In this document: positions 54,501 through 61,735 of the stretch, piece after piece
Layout of the letters: each line of letters starts with the position of its first letter
Position numbering within the stretch: position 1 is the first letter of the stretch
DNA from: Neofusicoccum parvum
Taxonomy: Eukaryota; Ascomycota; Dothideomycetes; Botryosphaeriales; Botryosphaeriaceae
DNA length: 64,000 nucleotides
Direction of reading: 5' to 3'
Assembly: GCA_020912385.1 (NCBI GenBank)
Contig: CP087206.1
Coordinates: 4,092,001 to 4,156,000 of the forward strand
Notes under the pieces: model-generated
Seen by the model: only the letters and a program-made list of their open reading frames with translations
Told to the model about the DNA's origin: nothing
Database searches by the model: none
Position numbers and translations under genes: made by a program

Positions 54501-54535
54501 CGTTTCCGTATTTGGGGGAGACTGAAGGGATGTAA
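42590..54535 (+). CDS. Hybrid PKS-NRPS (KS-MAT-DH-MT-KR-ACP-C-A-T-R*), predicted tetramic acid synthase
   Basis: One uninterrupted exon, 3,981 aa. The ATG at 42590 opens directly on the KS (EPIAIIGSGCRFPGG); an 81-codon upstream extension has no homology. Domains: KS about 5-430 (Cys179 in DTACSSSL, His316, His359); MAT 550-850 (Ser647 in GHSSGE); DH 945-1250 (His980 in HEFQGQVLFP, Asp1162); MT 1400-1600 (LEIGAGTGGTTRN); KR 2090-2280 (GMTGEMG, Ser2227, Tyr2240); ACP (Ser2417); Ser/Thr-rich linker 2460-2570; C (HHIVMDG from 2705); A 3030-3535 (YTSGSTGTPKG, Lys3533); T (Ser3591); R* 3680-3981. The R* domain has GLTATKW: Leu3819 sits where SDR reductases have the catalytic Tyr, and Lys3823 is kept. 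This is the reported feature of Dieckmann cyclases such as CpaS. The predicted product is a C-methylated polyketide amide released as a tetramic acid. Confidence 0.96.
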   Translation: MAPTKEPIAIIGSGCRFPGGSSSPSKLWDLLRNPRDVLREFPEDRLRLPNFYNKNGEHHGSTDVKNKGYLLSEDHRVFDAPFFNINPLEADGMDPAQRILLETVYEALEAAGYSIEEMQGTLTSVFVGLMTADWWDLQMRDTETIATYAATGTARSIISNRISYFFDLKGASMTIDTACSSSLVALHQAVQSLRNGESTTAIVAGANVLLDPSMYIAESKLHMLSPESRSRMWDKSADGYARGEGCAAVFLKPLSKAIADGDHIECVVRETGVNSDGRTKGITMPSATAQAALIRATYQSAGLDPLVDRCQYFECHGTGTAAGDPIEAQAISEAFFSGAQPEESEEKMYVGSIKTVIGHLEGCAGLAGLLKASLAIQNRTVPANLLFNELNPAIEPYYRHLQILQSGIPWPTVSDGPLRASVNSFGFGGTNAHAILESYEPAAAAQPQTAETETEHFRGPLTFSARSESSLLATIRAFTDHVKANPAADLENLAWVLQRRRGAFPVKHFFSGGTRERLVSFMESFLATADSGSVGGLVTRAQLRYPDEAPGILGVFTGQGAQWATMGTALIARSRVFRESIARSEAALAALPDPPAWSLRAELLAGKETSRLAEAELSQPLCTALQIATVDLVGAAGVRLDAVVGHSSGEIAAAYAAGMLSAADAMAIAYYRGFHAKLAQGTDGKKGGMMAVGLSYEAALGFCAQPRWAGRIGLAASNSPSSVTLSGDLDAVLEAKEFFDGEKTFARQLLVDTAYHSYHMLPCAAPYLESLRRCNITVHRPRPGCVWSSSVRGDTELLEGDLAALAGPYWVDNMVQPVLFSQAVECSLWNGGPFEMVVEIGPHPALKGPATQVLKAVLGSAPPYMGFMRRGDDEVEAFSGGLGFLWSNLGPAFVDFDGYRAACADVDAAAVRPTMLKGLPSYAWDHDKVYWKEGRISRNFRLRRSTPHELLGRRVPDDSDYEMRWRNVLRLNEIPWIRGHEFQGQVLFPAAAYIAMALEASKTLAGDRPVRLFELQDISIRKALVMDEDSPGVETVFTVKLLNKEFRANDTGKDVLEAEFSGYTCADESAGVLEKTACGRIVVHLGERTGDELPPVAPARPHLAPVDLERFYSSIANLGLNYQGLFQGLTHAERTLGYSRAAATWQNHDMAAEYMVHPAFLDVVFQAIFVALTSPATNGALWTPYLPIALHRIIVDPTQVHDYSLPQVRAEMDAFITQSSSSSVVGDVHLLDPTGTHTSIQVEGLFLKSISEATPANDRLLFSQTVWDADIANGAADAVEGEEDEDERELIHAIERLALFHFQDLAKTIPAEEVKTFTWYHQRLFEAIEANLESVRNGQNPVIEQAWLNDTRETIDNLREKFPGQIDLELMHAISENLVSVVRGETQILEVMLQNDMLNRFYMEGRGFRKLNDYIARVVQQIAHKHPRAKFLEIGAGTGGTTRNIFDTIGSTYSSYTYTDISSGFFEKAAEKFHDHVNKMNFKVLNIEKDVAGQGFQEGSYDVIIAANVLHATRTLEETMQHTRSLLKPGGYFILMEVTGDLLRNPFVMGALEGWWLGAEEGRRLSPGISTVEWDDLLQSTGFSGVNTVLHDFPDVTRHSCSVMVSQAVDDRFSLLREPLSAMTMFLEEQVLIIGGKTLPVSKLVRDVQKVWRQRVTVVNSIDALDPAKIAPRTSVICLTELDKPLFAEPMTEARLNKLQELFITAKSVLWVTSGCSEDSPVSNMAVGIGRALITELPHLTLQFLDVKRISSLTPTFIVESFLRLIIAGSPEVAEHNMLWTTEPEIALDDDAVLIPRVVPDKTINDRFNAARRLVTKSVSKAETRVEIAASGAEESLSLLEAVEPVDPTKTVVDVKYSTALGKSHTLALGEVRGTSQLALAVSVADSSTINASDADIFVIPDGHKASAATLLDVASNVLALELLKLVPANRSALIHEPTDRLGAAIKHVAQVKGIEVFLITSKESKKDGWLSIHPHATERALRNIVPRTVGAFIDLSSSPFTALASSLPQGASMHTFDSFNGIVSSLDSHLLSAAFKETLSSSLGETVAAVVEAQNLAGAPRTSNIYPNVVDWTEDKLTVAVKPLDTTGVFRSDKTYLMVGMTGEMGRSLCRWMVTNGARYIVLTSRSAEVNEAWLGEMADLGATVKVYKMDVSDRSSVRSVHATIKETLPPIAGVCNAAMVLIDKLFVDMNAETLNNVLGPKVEGTKILDELFNEPNLDFFVLFSSLASIFGNAGQSNYHAANLFMTSLAAQRRARGLAASVMHIGMVADVGYVARTGRHIEDHLRKLLFHPMSETDVQHLFAEAVMSSRPETQRNWSIVSGIEPFLDTPDATSRPPFYSNPRFAHYIHEENASKEQKQSSSAGRDVKQQLEEASSEEDATAAIQEAFAAKLEAMLQMAPNTVNVNVPLLDLGTDSLLAVEIRTWFLKTIHVDIPVLKVLSGDTVAAICTDAARKYLAARPAKEQKPAAEEPSADAGSGKENVEAANTQVKDNGNILLSAAESDSNSAKSKSVAPGSLSASTTEASAPLSKEASTPGAESSTATSTEISRSNTPPSEVSEPATPPPKRELIFKRKEKLSHAQSRLFFLRTFVEDPTTYNCTASYEVKGDLKIMRFRRALAEVIARHESLRTAYFTDAETGEPTQGITAVQPDCLKHVQDADEQVVTREFNLLKNTNWSLEQGITFGATVVSETSGRHTIIFGYHHIVMDGVSWFLFLRDLSQAYALKPLQPVTKQYADFTKEQAQSIASGALTYKMSFWKNEFSQLPEPIPLLPIARVKSRWGAGSYDSHTASKELDAKFNAQIKESSRALGVSPFHFHLATIQVLFAKFLNIEDVCIGVSDANRTSDDLSDTVGFFLNLLPLRFTVDRNGSFSDLAKHTAKKVFSALANSEVPFDLILDQLNVARSRAHSPLFQVGVNYRMNDLLTIPFGDCQLQIAAVEDAKNPYDISFSITQSANGTCMVDITCREDLYTAEAPRMLLDVYNHLLKSLSDDHFTSVETCSLFDDAEGHKSVLIGRGPRVASEWQATLTERFEFVAEQSPDAVAIKDSHGSLTYHQLADKADDIAATLLKAGATSGSPVAVLCQPSSNIVASLLAILRIGGIYVPLDLSLPQARHAAMLANCKPSLLICDADTSARAHETAPEASIVNISDLAEIDTQDVKTLPKPSSVSPAFLLYTSGSTGTPKGIYLPQRGILNWCEQCSKVLSVTPQDSVMLQTSFGFDMSIVEIFLALGNGSRLVIVPQAARGDPVAISELMLEEKVTFTCATPSEYLMLLANGEAALRQCSAWVKAVSGGESVTERMKEAFRKLDRPDFVLTNWYGPTEISAASTFEHVDLTAPAAGADSGYASIGKPVPNYSIYILDEAGKPVPVGMPGEICVGGAGVALGYLGLPEQTEAKFRPDTFADADDVARGWTTMYRTADKGRLQSDGSVIFMGRMDGDTQIKLRGLRIELGDIENALLQAAPGTLSGAVVSVRGDPELLVAHIVFAPGKTLDGPALQLLASDLPLPQYMRPAMVIPLDRLPITNNGKVDRKAIEALALPDQPNETQSQATLTLPESRLVRLWKAVLPQGVSVEPSSDFFTCGGNSLLLVKLKTAIKEEYGISLPITRLYQASTLGAMASLIAVQQEDQTRDEDINWDEEIAIPESIVLPTKPASSQHAVKDHDMEVLLTGAQSFLGSTILTSLLTDPRVAKVHLVAVHPDGIATLPSSDKIVVYTGSLQHPTLNLSTSDISTLQSTTDLIIHAGASGHCLHNYSSIRAANLGATHLLATLALPRRIPLHFLSSNRVTLLSGRTALPPISVSTHRPPTDGSEGLTATKWACEAFLESVSSAAQLPVTVHRACAVVGDRAPPDDALNSLLRYSLLLRAVPAFGGFDGFFDFRDVREVADEVVRVALGPGGEGVAFVHHSSGVRVPVADFKARMEGLVGGVFEEVEMKEWIERARGYGIEELITSYLEALVGRGERIAFPYLGETEGM

Positions 54536-54818
54536 GGGTGGGTGGTTTTGTGTTTGGTGTTGGGAGTATGGGACGGGAATTTAATACTTGTCTGTTTATC
54601 TCTTTGGTATTGGGTGCGTAGGACGAAAGTTTTGTATGTGTGAGGATCTGTCGAGTAGCTGTTGGTGTGTACTTTGAATCATAAGATAGAATCGTCCTCA
54701 ACGCCCGTTAGAACGAACCCGGCCTGACTGCTGTCACTCCAATAAAATCGCTTCAGCGTCTACACCATTCCACTTGCATGGTAAAGAACAATAGTATTGT
54801 GAGATTTAACTTAGGTCA

Positions 54819-57382
54819 TTAATGAGACTCATTGGCATCATCAACACTGTTCAACCGTGTTGTGCCATCCAAGGCCACCAAAGCTGGATCCAGAACAAAT
54901 GACAGCCAATCCATCGATTCCTCAAACCTCGTCTCATCGACTATCCAATCAAGGATGTTGTGATCCGGGTGGTAGTTTGTCTCAACGTCAGGGTGGATAG
55001 ACGGGTCTGGGCGTTGATTGAGAGGCGGAAGGTCGTTGTTGCTGGTCGGAGTATGGAGATTTCCTACACCCGCCTGGTCCCATGTACGCATGTTTCCTGT
55101 CTGCAGTGACGGCATGCCAAGCTCGGACTTTTGGATTAACATGGCCAAGTGTGACACGTACGTGGCAGCGAAATGCGCTTCGTCGACCACTGCTTCTTCA
55201 GTTGCTCTGCTGACCCGTTTGAGCAGGTGGATGGGGTCTGCTTGCGTTGATAATCCAAGGCCCAGAATCTAAGCAGAGTCAGAAGGGCGCACAAATATCG
55301 AACGGATTTATCACCTTCAGCAAGAACACCGCTGCCGTCCCAACGTGTGTCATGATGGTTAGAGAGGCATGCTGCAGGAACCCAGTGTCGTGGAGAGCCA
55401 GGGCAATTTCGAGCACTCGCATGCTGTCCTTCTCTATCTGATCCTCTGTCAGCAACATCAATGTGCTAAAGTACAGCAACGCACACTAACCTCCTGAATC
55501 ATGTGGAGATCATCGTGATCTTCCCCGGGGGTAAAACTACCTAGGTTTTGCGATGCCGATCTAAGCTCCGAAACACTGCCGTGTGACTCTCGAACGCGTT
55601 CCGTCAATGCCTGAAACGCAATGGCATGGACAAACATCCGCACACTGTAGTACTGGATATCCAAATGATGTCGGAAGATGGGCGGTCCTGCGTGAATTGC
55701 TCAACATTGTGGTCGCGGCGTCGTGTTTTGGGAGAGGAGGATATACCCCGAGCGTCATCAAACCCATTCCGCCATGTAGAAAGAAGTCCTGAAAAACTTT
55801 CCACCATATCCACATACTTTCCAGAGTGAACTATATCTTTGGTGGAGGAAACGGAAGCGTAGAGAGCGCCTCCAATCAAGTTTGACAGCCTGAAAAGCTC
55901 CACCCTTCCAGCAATAAGTCGGCAGTGCTCCCGGGGTTCACCAGGTTGTTCACTGGAGGATAGGGTCGGAAGTTTGAGAAGAGAGCTCCGGCCAAGACGA
56001 AAGGCCACCTCCCAAATAAGTGGAAATAGAAAGCTCCGGACTCGCGCCCTCCGAGGAGCGGTTGCGGGTTCTTGGTTCAAGGTTTCGCTTTTTGTCAAAG
56101 TCTCCGCTAGACCAATTTCATCGGCAAGGTTCATGGCAATGCTAAGAAGACGCCTGGATCGTGCGTTAGGACATATATAGCATGATCAGAGGATGCAGCC
56201 TACCATGACGTGTTATTCAAACGGCGTGTCAGAGTGCGTGTGTCGACTTGATGACCCGCATCACCACCTGGTCACAGATCTATCAGTACTCGTGGGAGAG
56301 CGAAGTTCGGCCATACTGAAGTTGTTGCCATTCAGATCTCACTGATACTGATGTCTAGCGTTAGAGATATTGAAAGACTTGCCTGATTCATTGCTATCCC
56401 TGGCTGAGAGTACGTTCAACGATTCGGAAAGAATCCCTGGGCTGGGCGATAGATCCATTGGTCGAGGACGCTAGTTGAGGATAGATCAGCATCCCCTGTC
56501 TTCATTCTCTGATGATAGCATAGCGGCACACACCCATTCGATAAACAAGATGATGCATTCTATCATCCCAAGAATACTGTTCACCTTCCCACCGCTTCCA
56601 CTTATTCCCCATAATCTCTCATGGATGTTCAACTGTACTTGTCTGAACAATGCATTGTGGGTTTCGTACGCACGAGGATAGCTTGGAAGCTTGCCGGGCC
56701 ACACATATCGTGACGTCACGGCAAGTATAGCAGTGCACAAAAGTGGTTCTTGACTCAGCAGTTCTCCGCGATTTACCGGGTCGCAGTAGCGATCATCCAC
56801 TAGTGGAAAGAACGGATGCATCCAGCTGAAGAAGCTACAAATCACATAGATCAGGCCTCGCTACACTAGCTTTGTGGCTGGTACTCACTGGTCGAGAAGG
56901 AAATGTCCCTCGGCTGCAGTAATCCATCCCCACTGACACATTGGATACGACGTCCAATCCAGAGTGCACCCACGCGTCTGGGGATGCGATGTAGACGTGG
57001 CGGGGGGATTATCACGACCAGCGTCAAGGATGTGGTTCATGGCGTCAGAAGGGTTTCGGATAGCCGAGGCGCTGAGGAGGCTCCGGTACTCGTTTGAAGT
57101 CGTGTTAGCTGGGCCAAGGTCCGGAGGCTCCTCAGCTTGGACTGGGTTGGCAACTTCATTCCTCGGCGGTGTTGTTCTCGCGAGTGGAGCTCTACGCCGC
57201 TTTTTCGTTTGCCTAAGCCCAAACGCACATTCCAGGCGAGCCCTCTGACACCGTCGGCAGGGAGGTTCTGGAGCGTCCGGGGAGCCGAGCTCACAACGGA
57301 CCTTTTGCTGCTTGCACGGCAGACATGCCTGGAAGGTCCGCCGCCGGGTGGTGGATGGACGACCTGGGTCTCTGTCAGCCAT
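54819..57382 (-). CDS. Zn2Cys6 transcription factor with fungal-specific regulatory domain
   Basis: Eight exons deduced by frame continuity: 57382-56889, 56834-56534, 56470-56383, 56267-56204, 56153-55747, 55687-55491, 55437-55315 and 55268-54819; 707 aa. The zinc cluster near the N-terminus is CLPCKQQKVRCELG, then CRRCQRARLECAF. The middle domain has FSWMHPFFPLVDDRYC, LLCTAILAVTSRYVWPG, LFIEW followed by RPRPMDL, and NTSWRLLSIAMNLADEIGL, the usual order in fungal transcription-factor domains. The third intron starts GCAAGT after CAG, a GC-AG intron of 115 bp. It is convergent with the PKS-NRPS (283 bp between stops), so it could be a second cluster regulator or the right-hand flank. Nuclear. 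Targets unknown. Confidence 0.82.
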
Positions 57383-57751
57383 ATTTCGATGATCTCTGGT
57401 ACGCGTTCGAGAAGGTGGCGGTGAGTTGGTGGCAGAGTTCTCCCCCTTGGAGCCACACTTCCGGTTGTGAACCGAGATTTACCGAGAAATGCCGGCGTAA
57501 ATCCACAAACATGGAACTCTAAATACGCGCTTGCCGCAGCCGAATTAAAGCGATACAAGGCCACTGGCAAATCTCCAGCTGGGTAATCCAAGCCACTGAA
57601 AGCTTTTTTTCCCAAACTCCTCCTGCCGCCACGCAGCTGCCTCCAATAATAATACTTCCGTGCCTACTGCAACTATCCCTCGGAGTCTCTCATCTCTAGC
57701 ACCCGCCTGCCGTGTTTCCGAGGTTATCTACTTCGGTTTAGAGTAGACTTA
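57383..57751. promoter_or_regulatory. Upstream region of the Zn2Cys6 gene, bounded by the transposon
   Basis: A 369-bp region between the regulator's ATG and the left end of the pogo-type element. The transposon insertion therefore lies within the likely promoter distance of the regulator. Confidence 0.45.
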
Positions 57752-57794
57752 ACGTGTCGGATAAGCGAGTGCAACAGACAAGCGAGTGCAACAC
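57752..57794. repeat. Left terminal inverted repeat of the pogo-type element
   Basis: 43 bp, matching 59557-59599 in inverted orientation except for G versus A at position 5. It contains a 12-bp unit (GCGAGTGCAACA) twice, probably transposase-binding sites. Confidence 0.9.
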
Positions 57795-57869
57795 TTTTAC
57801 AACTTAAACCAATCTAATTGCGAATAACTCCCCAACGCCTTTTAAAATCAACTACCTATAGTAACTATA

Positions 57870-59519
57870 CTATTCTATAGCATTTCCCATATGCTTTTGG
57901 CACGTGCGAGAATTATGTCCAGTCTCGCTGCATTTCCTGCATCGCTGTTGCTTTGCTGTAGTCCTACCTGATCGCGTACCACTCTGACGCGTTTCCCGTA
58001 AAATTTGCTGATTAACAGCAGCTTTGTCAATTAAATCCTACCCATCCTGAACCGTGAGAGCCCCTTGCTGTTGAATTCGCTTTTTTTGCCGCTTCTTGCG
58101 TCGTGTTGCGGCCTCATTTGCCTTTTGAAGATTCGCGACTTCGGCTTGCAAAAGAACAGCCGAATGCGCCATCATCTGAGCCCCTTTAGCAAGTTGATTT
58201 AGCGCATCGTTAATTTGTGTTGGTGAGCTATCTTGATGCCTTGCGATCCGGCTTCTGATGAGCTCAGTCTGAGATGCCAATTCAGTTGGGTTGTGTGGTG
58301 TTTGAGGGTCCCAAGTTGCAGCCTCTGCTTGGGGGGGTGTTGGCTTCCGAAGCTTGACATCGAGCCTGGAAATCACAGCCTCTGGATCGAGTGGAACCAA
58401 TCCTGCGCCTCGGAATCCACCTGTGATGTTTTGCTTTGTGATTGCGGCTTCGAATGCCGCTTTAAATGTAGGTAGAAACTCAAGCTTTGTGATGTGGTTA
58501 ATATGGGATCGCATTAGCTCTTCAACCTGCTTTCCATACGCCTTCTTAAGAGGCGCAAAACAGCCTACATCAAGTGGCTGAAGAAGGTGAGATGAATGTG
58601 CAGGCATGCAAAGCGTAACGATTTTGTGCTCCTGGCAAAACGCGTCGAAATCAGCCGAATGGTGGCTCCCATGGCCATCAAGGACTAGAAGTCGCCATGC
58701 TCCAGTTGTACGCTCCTTGGTGTGCTTTTCAAAGTGTTGCAGCCACTGTAGACCGAGCTCGTTTGTCGTCCAGCCATTTTCGCTTAATGCGATAGTCCAA
58801 TCGCGTGGAATATCATCGCTGTACCAAGCAGAGAGGTGGTGTTGGCCCTTGAAGATTATAAATGGCGGAATCGCCCAGCCCTCAGCATTAACTCCCTGGA
58901 TCACCGTAGCCCACTCACGGTTGCCTGGTTGAACTGATTTAGGTCGGGCACGTCGTTCAGATGCTGTAACAACTACTCCGGCTGTAATTATACCCATAAG
59001 GAAGCCAGCTTCGTCGAAGTTGTACATGTCTGCATTTACAATCCCATACTTCGTAATAGTGTTTCGGACGAGCTCGAACCACTGCGTGAGAAGCTCTGGG
59101 TCTTCGCATTTCGCTCTTTGGTAGTCGTACGTGCGGTTCAGTCGTGTTTTCAGCTCGGGAGTCCGGTTCACAAAGTTGGAGGCCCATTTGACACCAACCG
59201 TGCCTCCAGCGCGATCAGCAAGCAGTTTATTGGCCATATCTTCAACAGCGCTTAAGCGGGGCGGAAATCCTCGTGAATCCAGGTCAAGAATGTGTTGGAC
59301 AATAACAGATTCTTCAAGTGGGTTAAGTTTTCGAGAGTTTGGTGTGCAATCGCGTCGTGAATGCGTGCCGTTCATTCGTCTGGCGAGCGTACTATAGTGG
59401 ATGGAATACGCTTGCGCAGCTGCTCGAATGCTCCGAAATTGGCCTTGGTTGAATGATTGGATAGCAAGGTTTATTCTTGCTTCATGATCAAGTGGTGGAA
59501 CATCGCTTGGTTGAGGCAT
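57870..59519 (-). pseudogene. Fot1/pogo transposase interrupted by an in-frame TAG before its zinc knuckle
   Basis: The open part runs 59519-58038 (493 aa). It has a helix-turn-helix/CENP-B-type DNA-binding region (SIRAAAQAYSIHYSTLARRM; HTH_Tnp_Tc5-like segment to about 140) and a DDE-superfamily core with acids in NFDEAGF, LVLDGHGSHHS and HLLQPLDVGCF (a DDD-type triad). The TAG at 58038-58040 follows TVQDG. Reading on in the same frame to a stop at 57870-57872 gives 55 more codons that end in a CX2CX4HX4C zinc knuckle (RCRKCSETGHNSRTC), a normal C-terminal feature of this family. The stop is best explained as a nonsense change, for example CAG to TAG, a C-to-T in CpA context typical of RIP. 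The catalytic core is otherwise intact. Confidence 0.85.
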
Positions 59520-59556
59520 GGTAGTTTGTTGATGGTTGACGCGTTACGACGCGTGC

Positions 59557-59599
59557 GTGTTGCACTCGCTTGTCTGTTGCACTCGCTTATCCGATACGT
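59557..59599. repeat. Right terminal inverted repeat of the pogo-type element
   Basis: Reverse complement of the left repeat with a single difference, followed by the TA target duplication at 59600-59601. Confidence 0.9.
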
Positions 59600-59832
59600 T
59601 AACTATCCTTACTGAATCACTTGTGTCTGCACGTTTCGCGCTGTACAGCGTGCCATGCACTATTCACGTTATCGGCCGTTCAATCGGATGATCTCGGCCC
59701 CGCCGCACGGGCAGCCTTGGACCCGAGCCGAGAACGAGCTTCACGAGACGCTTCACCCTGAACATCTTGCATCTTCGAGGTCTTTCTCACTCTCTACCCA
59801 TGCGCCCAACTATCACCTTTCTGTTGAACCTT

Positions 59833-60958
59833 CTACCAATCTTTCAAGCCAATTTTTCCAGTGCAGCTCCAGTGCTTGTACGTCAACTTCTTGCTCTCCA
59901 CCTCATCCACAATGGCAACAGCCATGTCCTCATTGTATATGCCGCCATCGATTGCAGCATCTCCTGAGCTACCATCTCCGTCAACGTGCAACTCATATAG
60001 TCCCGTGCGCACTCCTAACAGTAATTTGTTATCTTTAGGGCCAAAGCAACGAGTCACTGAACTCACCTTTGTCCCTGAGTAAGCCCGGAGGTGACAAGAA
60101 AGACCATTGTTTGTCCTTCACACCCTCCCACATGATCAATGCCATTCGAGACTGCGTTATCAACGCCTGTGTATGCCTGTGGGTAAGAACGCCCTTTGCC
60201 CAACGTAGGTAAAGGAGGGCAAAAGGGCGGAACAACCACGAGAACCCTGAAGGGATATGGTCAGCGGCATAGAGATCTCTCCATCTCTAAGAACTTACAC
60301 CCTGGACGCTCAACATTGCCCCTTGCCCACTTGAATCCAGTTATGAACCTGGACAGTCCGAATGACTTGTGCTCGTATGTTCGCGTGCGCATGTAGTTCA
60401 GATGAACTTCCGGCCAGCCATACCTGCAAAAGGATTAACGGTTGAAAGATACTTCGTCTAGATGTGGTGTAATTACCACCAACTATATGCGAATCCTGGC
60501 TGATCGACGAGTTGTATGCCGTTGCTACCGTGGAGAGATCCTGCTCCGCCTTTTGAACGTTCGCATGTAAGTCAAATTTTCCAGCATGCCCTGCCAGGAT
60601 ACCACGACATACCGATTACGATGAACGATCCCACATGGTCTGATTGGAGAAGTGCGGTCTTGATCCTTCCATGGCCCTCCACCCCGTTTTCGTATGACGT
60701 GGATAGATCTGCAAGAGACGGTGCGAAGGCGGAGACGATAGCATCGAACCCAGCGGAAAATTCTTTGGCGAGTTTCTTTGTGTCCTTGATATCCACCGCG
60801 ACAGCTGAGTAGTGCTCGTTGCCTTTCCAGTCCTCAGGTGGATTGCGAGAGATGCCAACGACGGTATGACCACGCGATAAGAGCTCGTCTACCACGCAGG
60901 TACCGCATTGGCCCGTAGGCCCTAAGACCGCAACCTTCAGATGGGTCTTTACGCTCAT
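59833..60958 (-). CDS. NmrA/HSCARG-like NAD(P)-binding protein (atypical SDR)
   Basis: Five exons (60958-60613, 60549-60477, 60423-60299, 60246-60067, 60014-59833), 301 aa, with phases consistent throughout. The N-terminal Rossmann motif is VAVLGPTGQCGTCVVDELLS, a GxxGxxG-type loop, followed by RGHTVVGISRNP. After the first intron the chain continues IGGAGSLHGSNGIQLVDQPG. The late exons give LIMWEGVKDKQWSFLSPPGL, GVRTGLYELHVDG and GGIYNEDMAVAIVDEVE, the usual end of NmrA-like SDRs. A central Trp/Arg-rich segment (about 140-205) is longer than in typical family members. Proteins of this group act as redox sensors or as reductases. No substrate is indicated. It starts 660 bp from the transposon on the other side of the regulator. 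Confidence 0.8.
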
Positions 60959-61735
60959 TTTCTGGGACAAAGAACCGGGACAAGGGACGATGCTTTTCTG
61001 GCGCAACTCTATTTTATGGCAAAAACGCTTGTTTATAAAGTATGTTGGCTACTATGCAGGAGGACGCAAAGAGAGATTGGCCACGAGCAATTAGCGTGGA
61101 CACGTCATTACGCAAGTGCTACTGTGAATGTAGCCACGCGGCTACCTACACAATTCCGCGGCCCGACGATGTACGGTAAAATGTCCAATAATATTTTCGC
61201 GGCCCCGCAACTAGCGCGATTAGGCCAAAGTCAGTGCACAGCGTTCCCGCGGCCCCGCAAAGTGGGCCTTGCAGCAAGACCCGATGAGGGGCTCTCGTGC
61301 TGGGGATGCTTCAGGCAGACGAAAGCGGTTCCTGCATTGTTGTCGGAGAGCCGGCGCTCTTCTTCTCTTGTCATTTGTTAGTAAGCCGTTTTGTTGGTCT
61401 AGCTTTCTCTGCTTACAACAATTGCTATACTGTATGTTTTATACGCCATTGGACGCACCTCCTGGACGAACCTCCTGGACGGTACCATGAGACTCATTTG
61501 CGTTGATGACAAAAGTCCTAGTGTTCCTGGAAGACTTCCAGGTTGATTCTCAGGTTATAGAAGCTAGCAGGTGTTGTTTGCGTGCGAGAACAGCACCTCA
61601 TTTCGAGAAATCCAAGGCAGTGTTACTGTCGACCCTCTTTTTGTAGTTCATTATAACGAAGATTGTCTCACTTGATGGAGCGCATACTTGTGGCACTAAA
61701 ACAAGATGTATGGTGCCATGGCACACTCTTTGCCT
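60959..61735. other. Intergenic region with short direct repeats
   Basis: A 777-bp gap. A 13-bp GC motif CGCGGCCCCGCAA occurs at 61198-61210 and again at 61248-61260, exactly 50 bp apart. A 12-bp ACCTCCTGGACG tandem pair lies near 61457-61481. No gene is supported. Confidence 0.45.

Larger units (their letters stand above)
57752..59599 (-). mobile_element. Fot1/pogo-superfamily DNA transposon with TA target duplication
   Basis: A 1,848-bp element. The left end begins ACGTGTCGGATAAGCG and the right end, read on the minus strand, begins ACGTATCGGATAAGCG. The inverted repeats match over 43 bp (57752-57794 and 59557-59599) with one mismatch. TA dinucleotides at 57750-57751 and 59600-59601 flank it, the target site of pogo/Tc1-mariner elements. 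Each inverted repeat holds two direct copies of GCGAGTGCAACA. The transposase lies inside on the minus strand. The near-identical ends suggest a fairly recent insertion. Confidence 0.92.
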
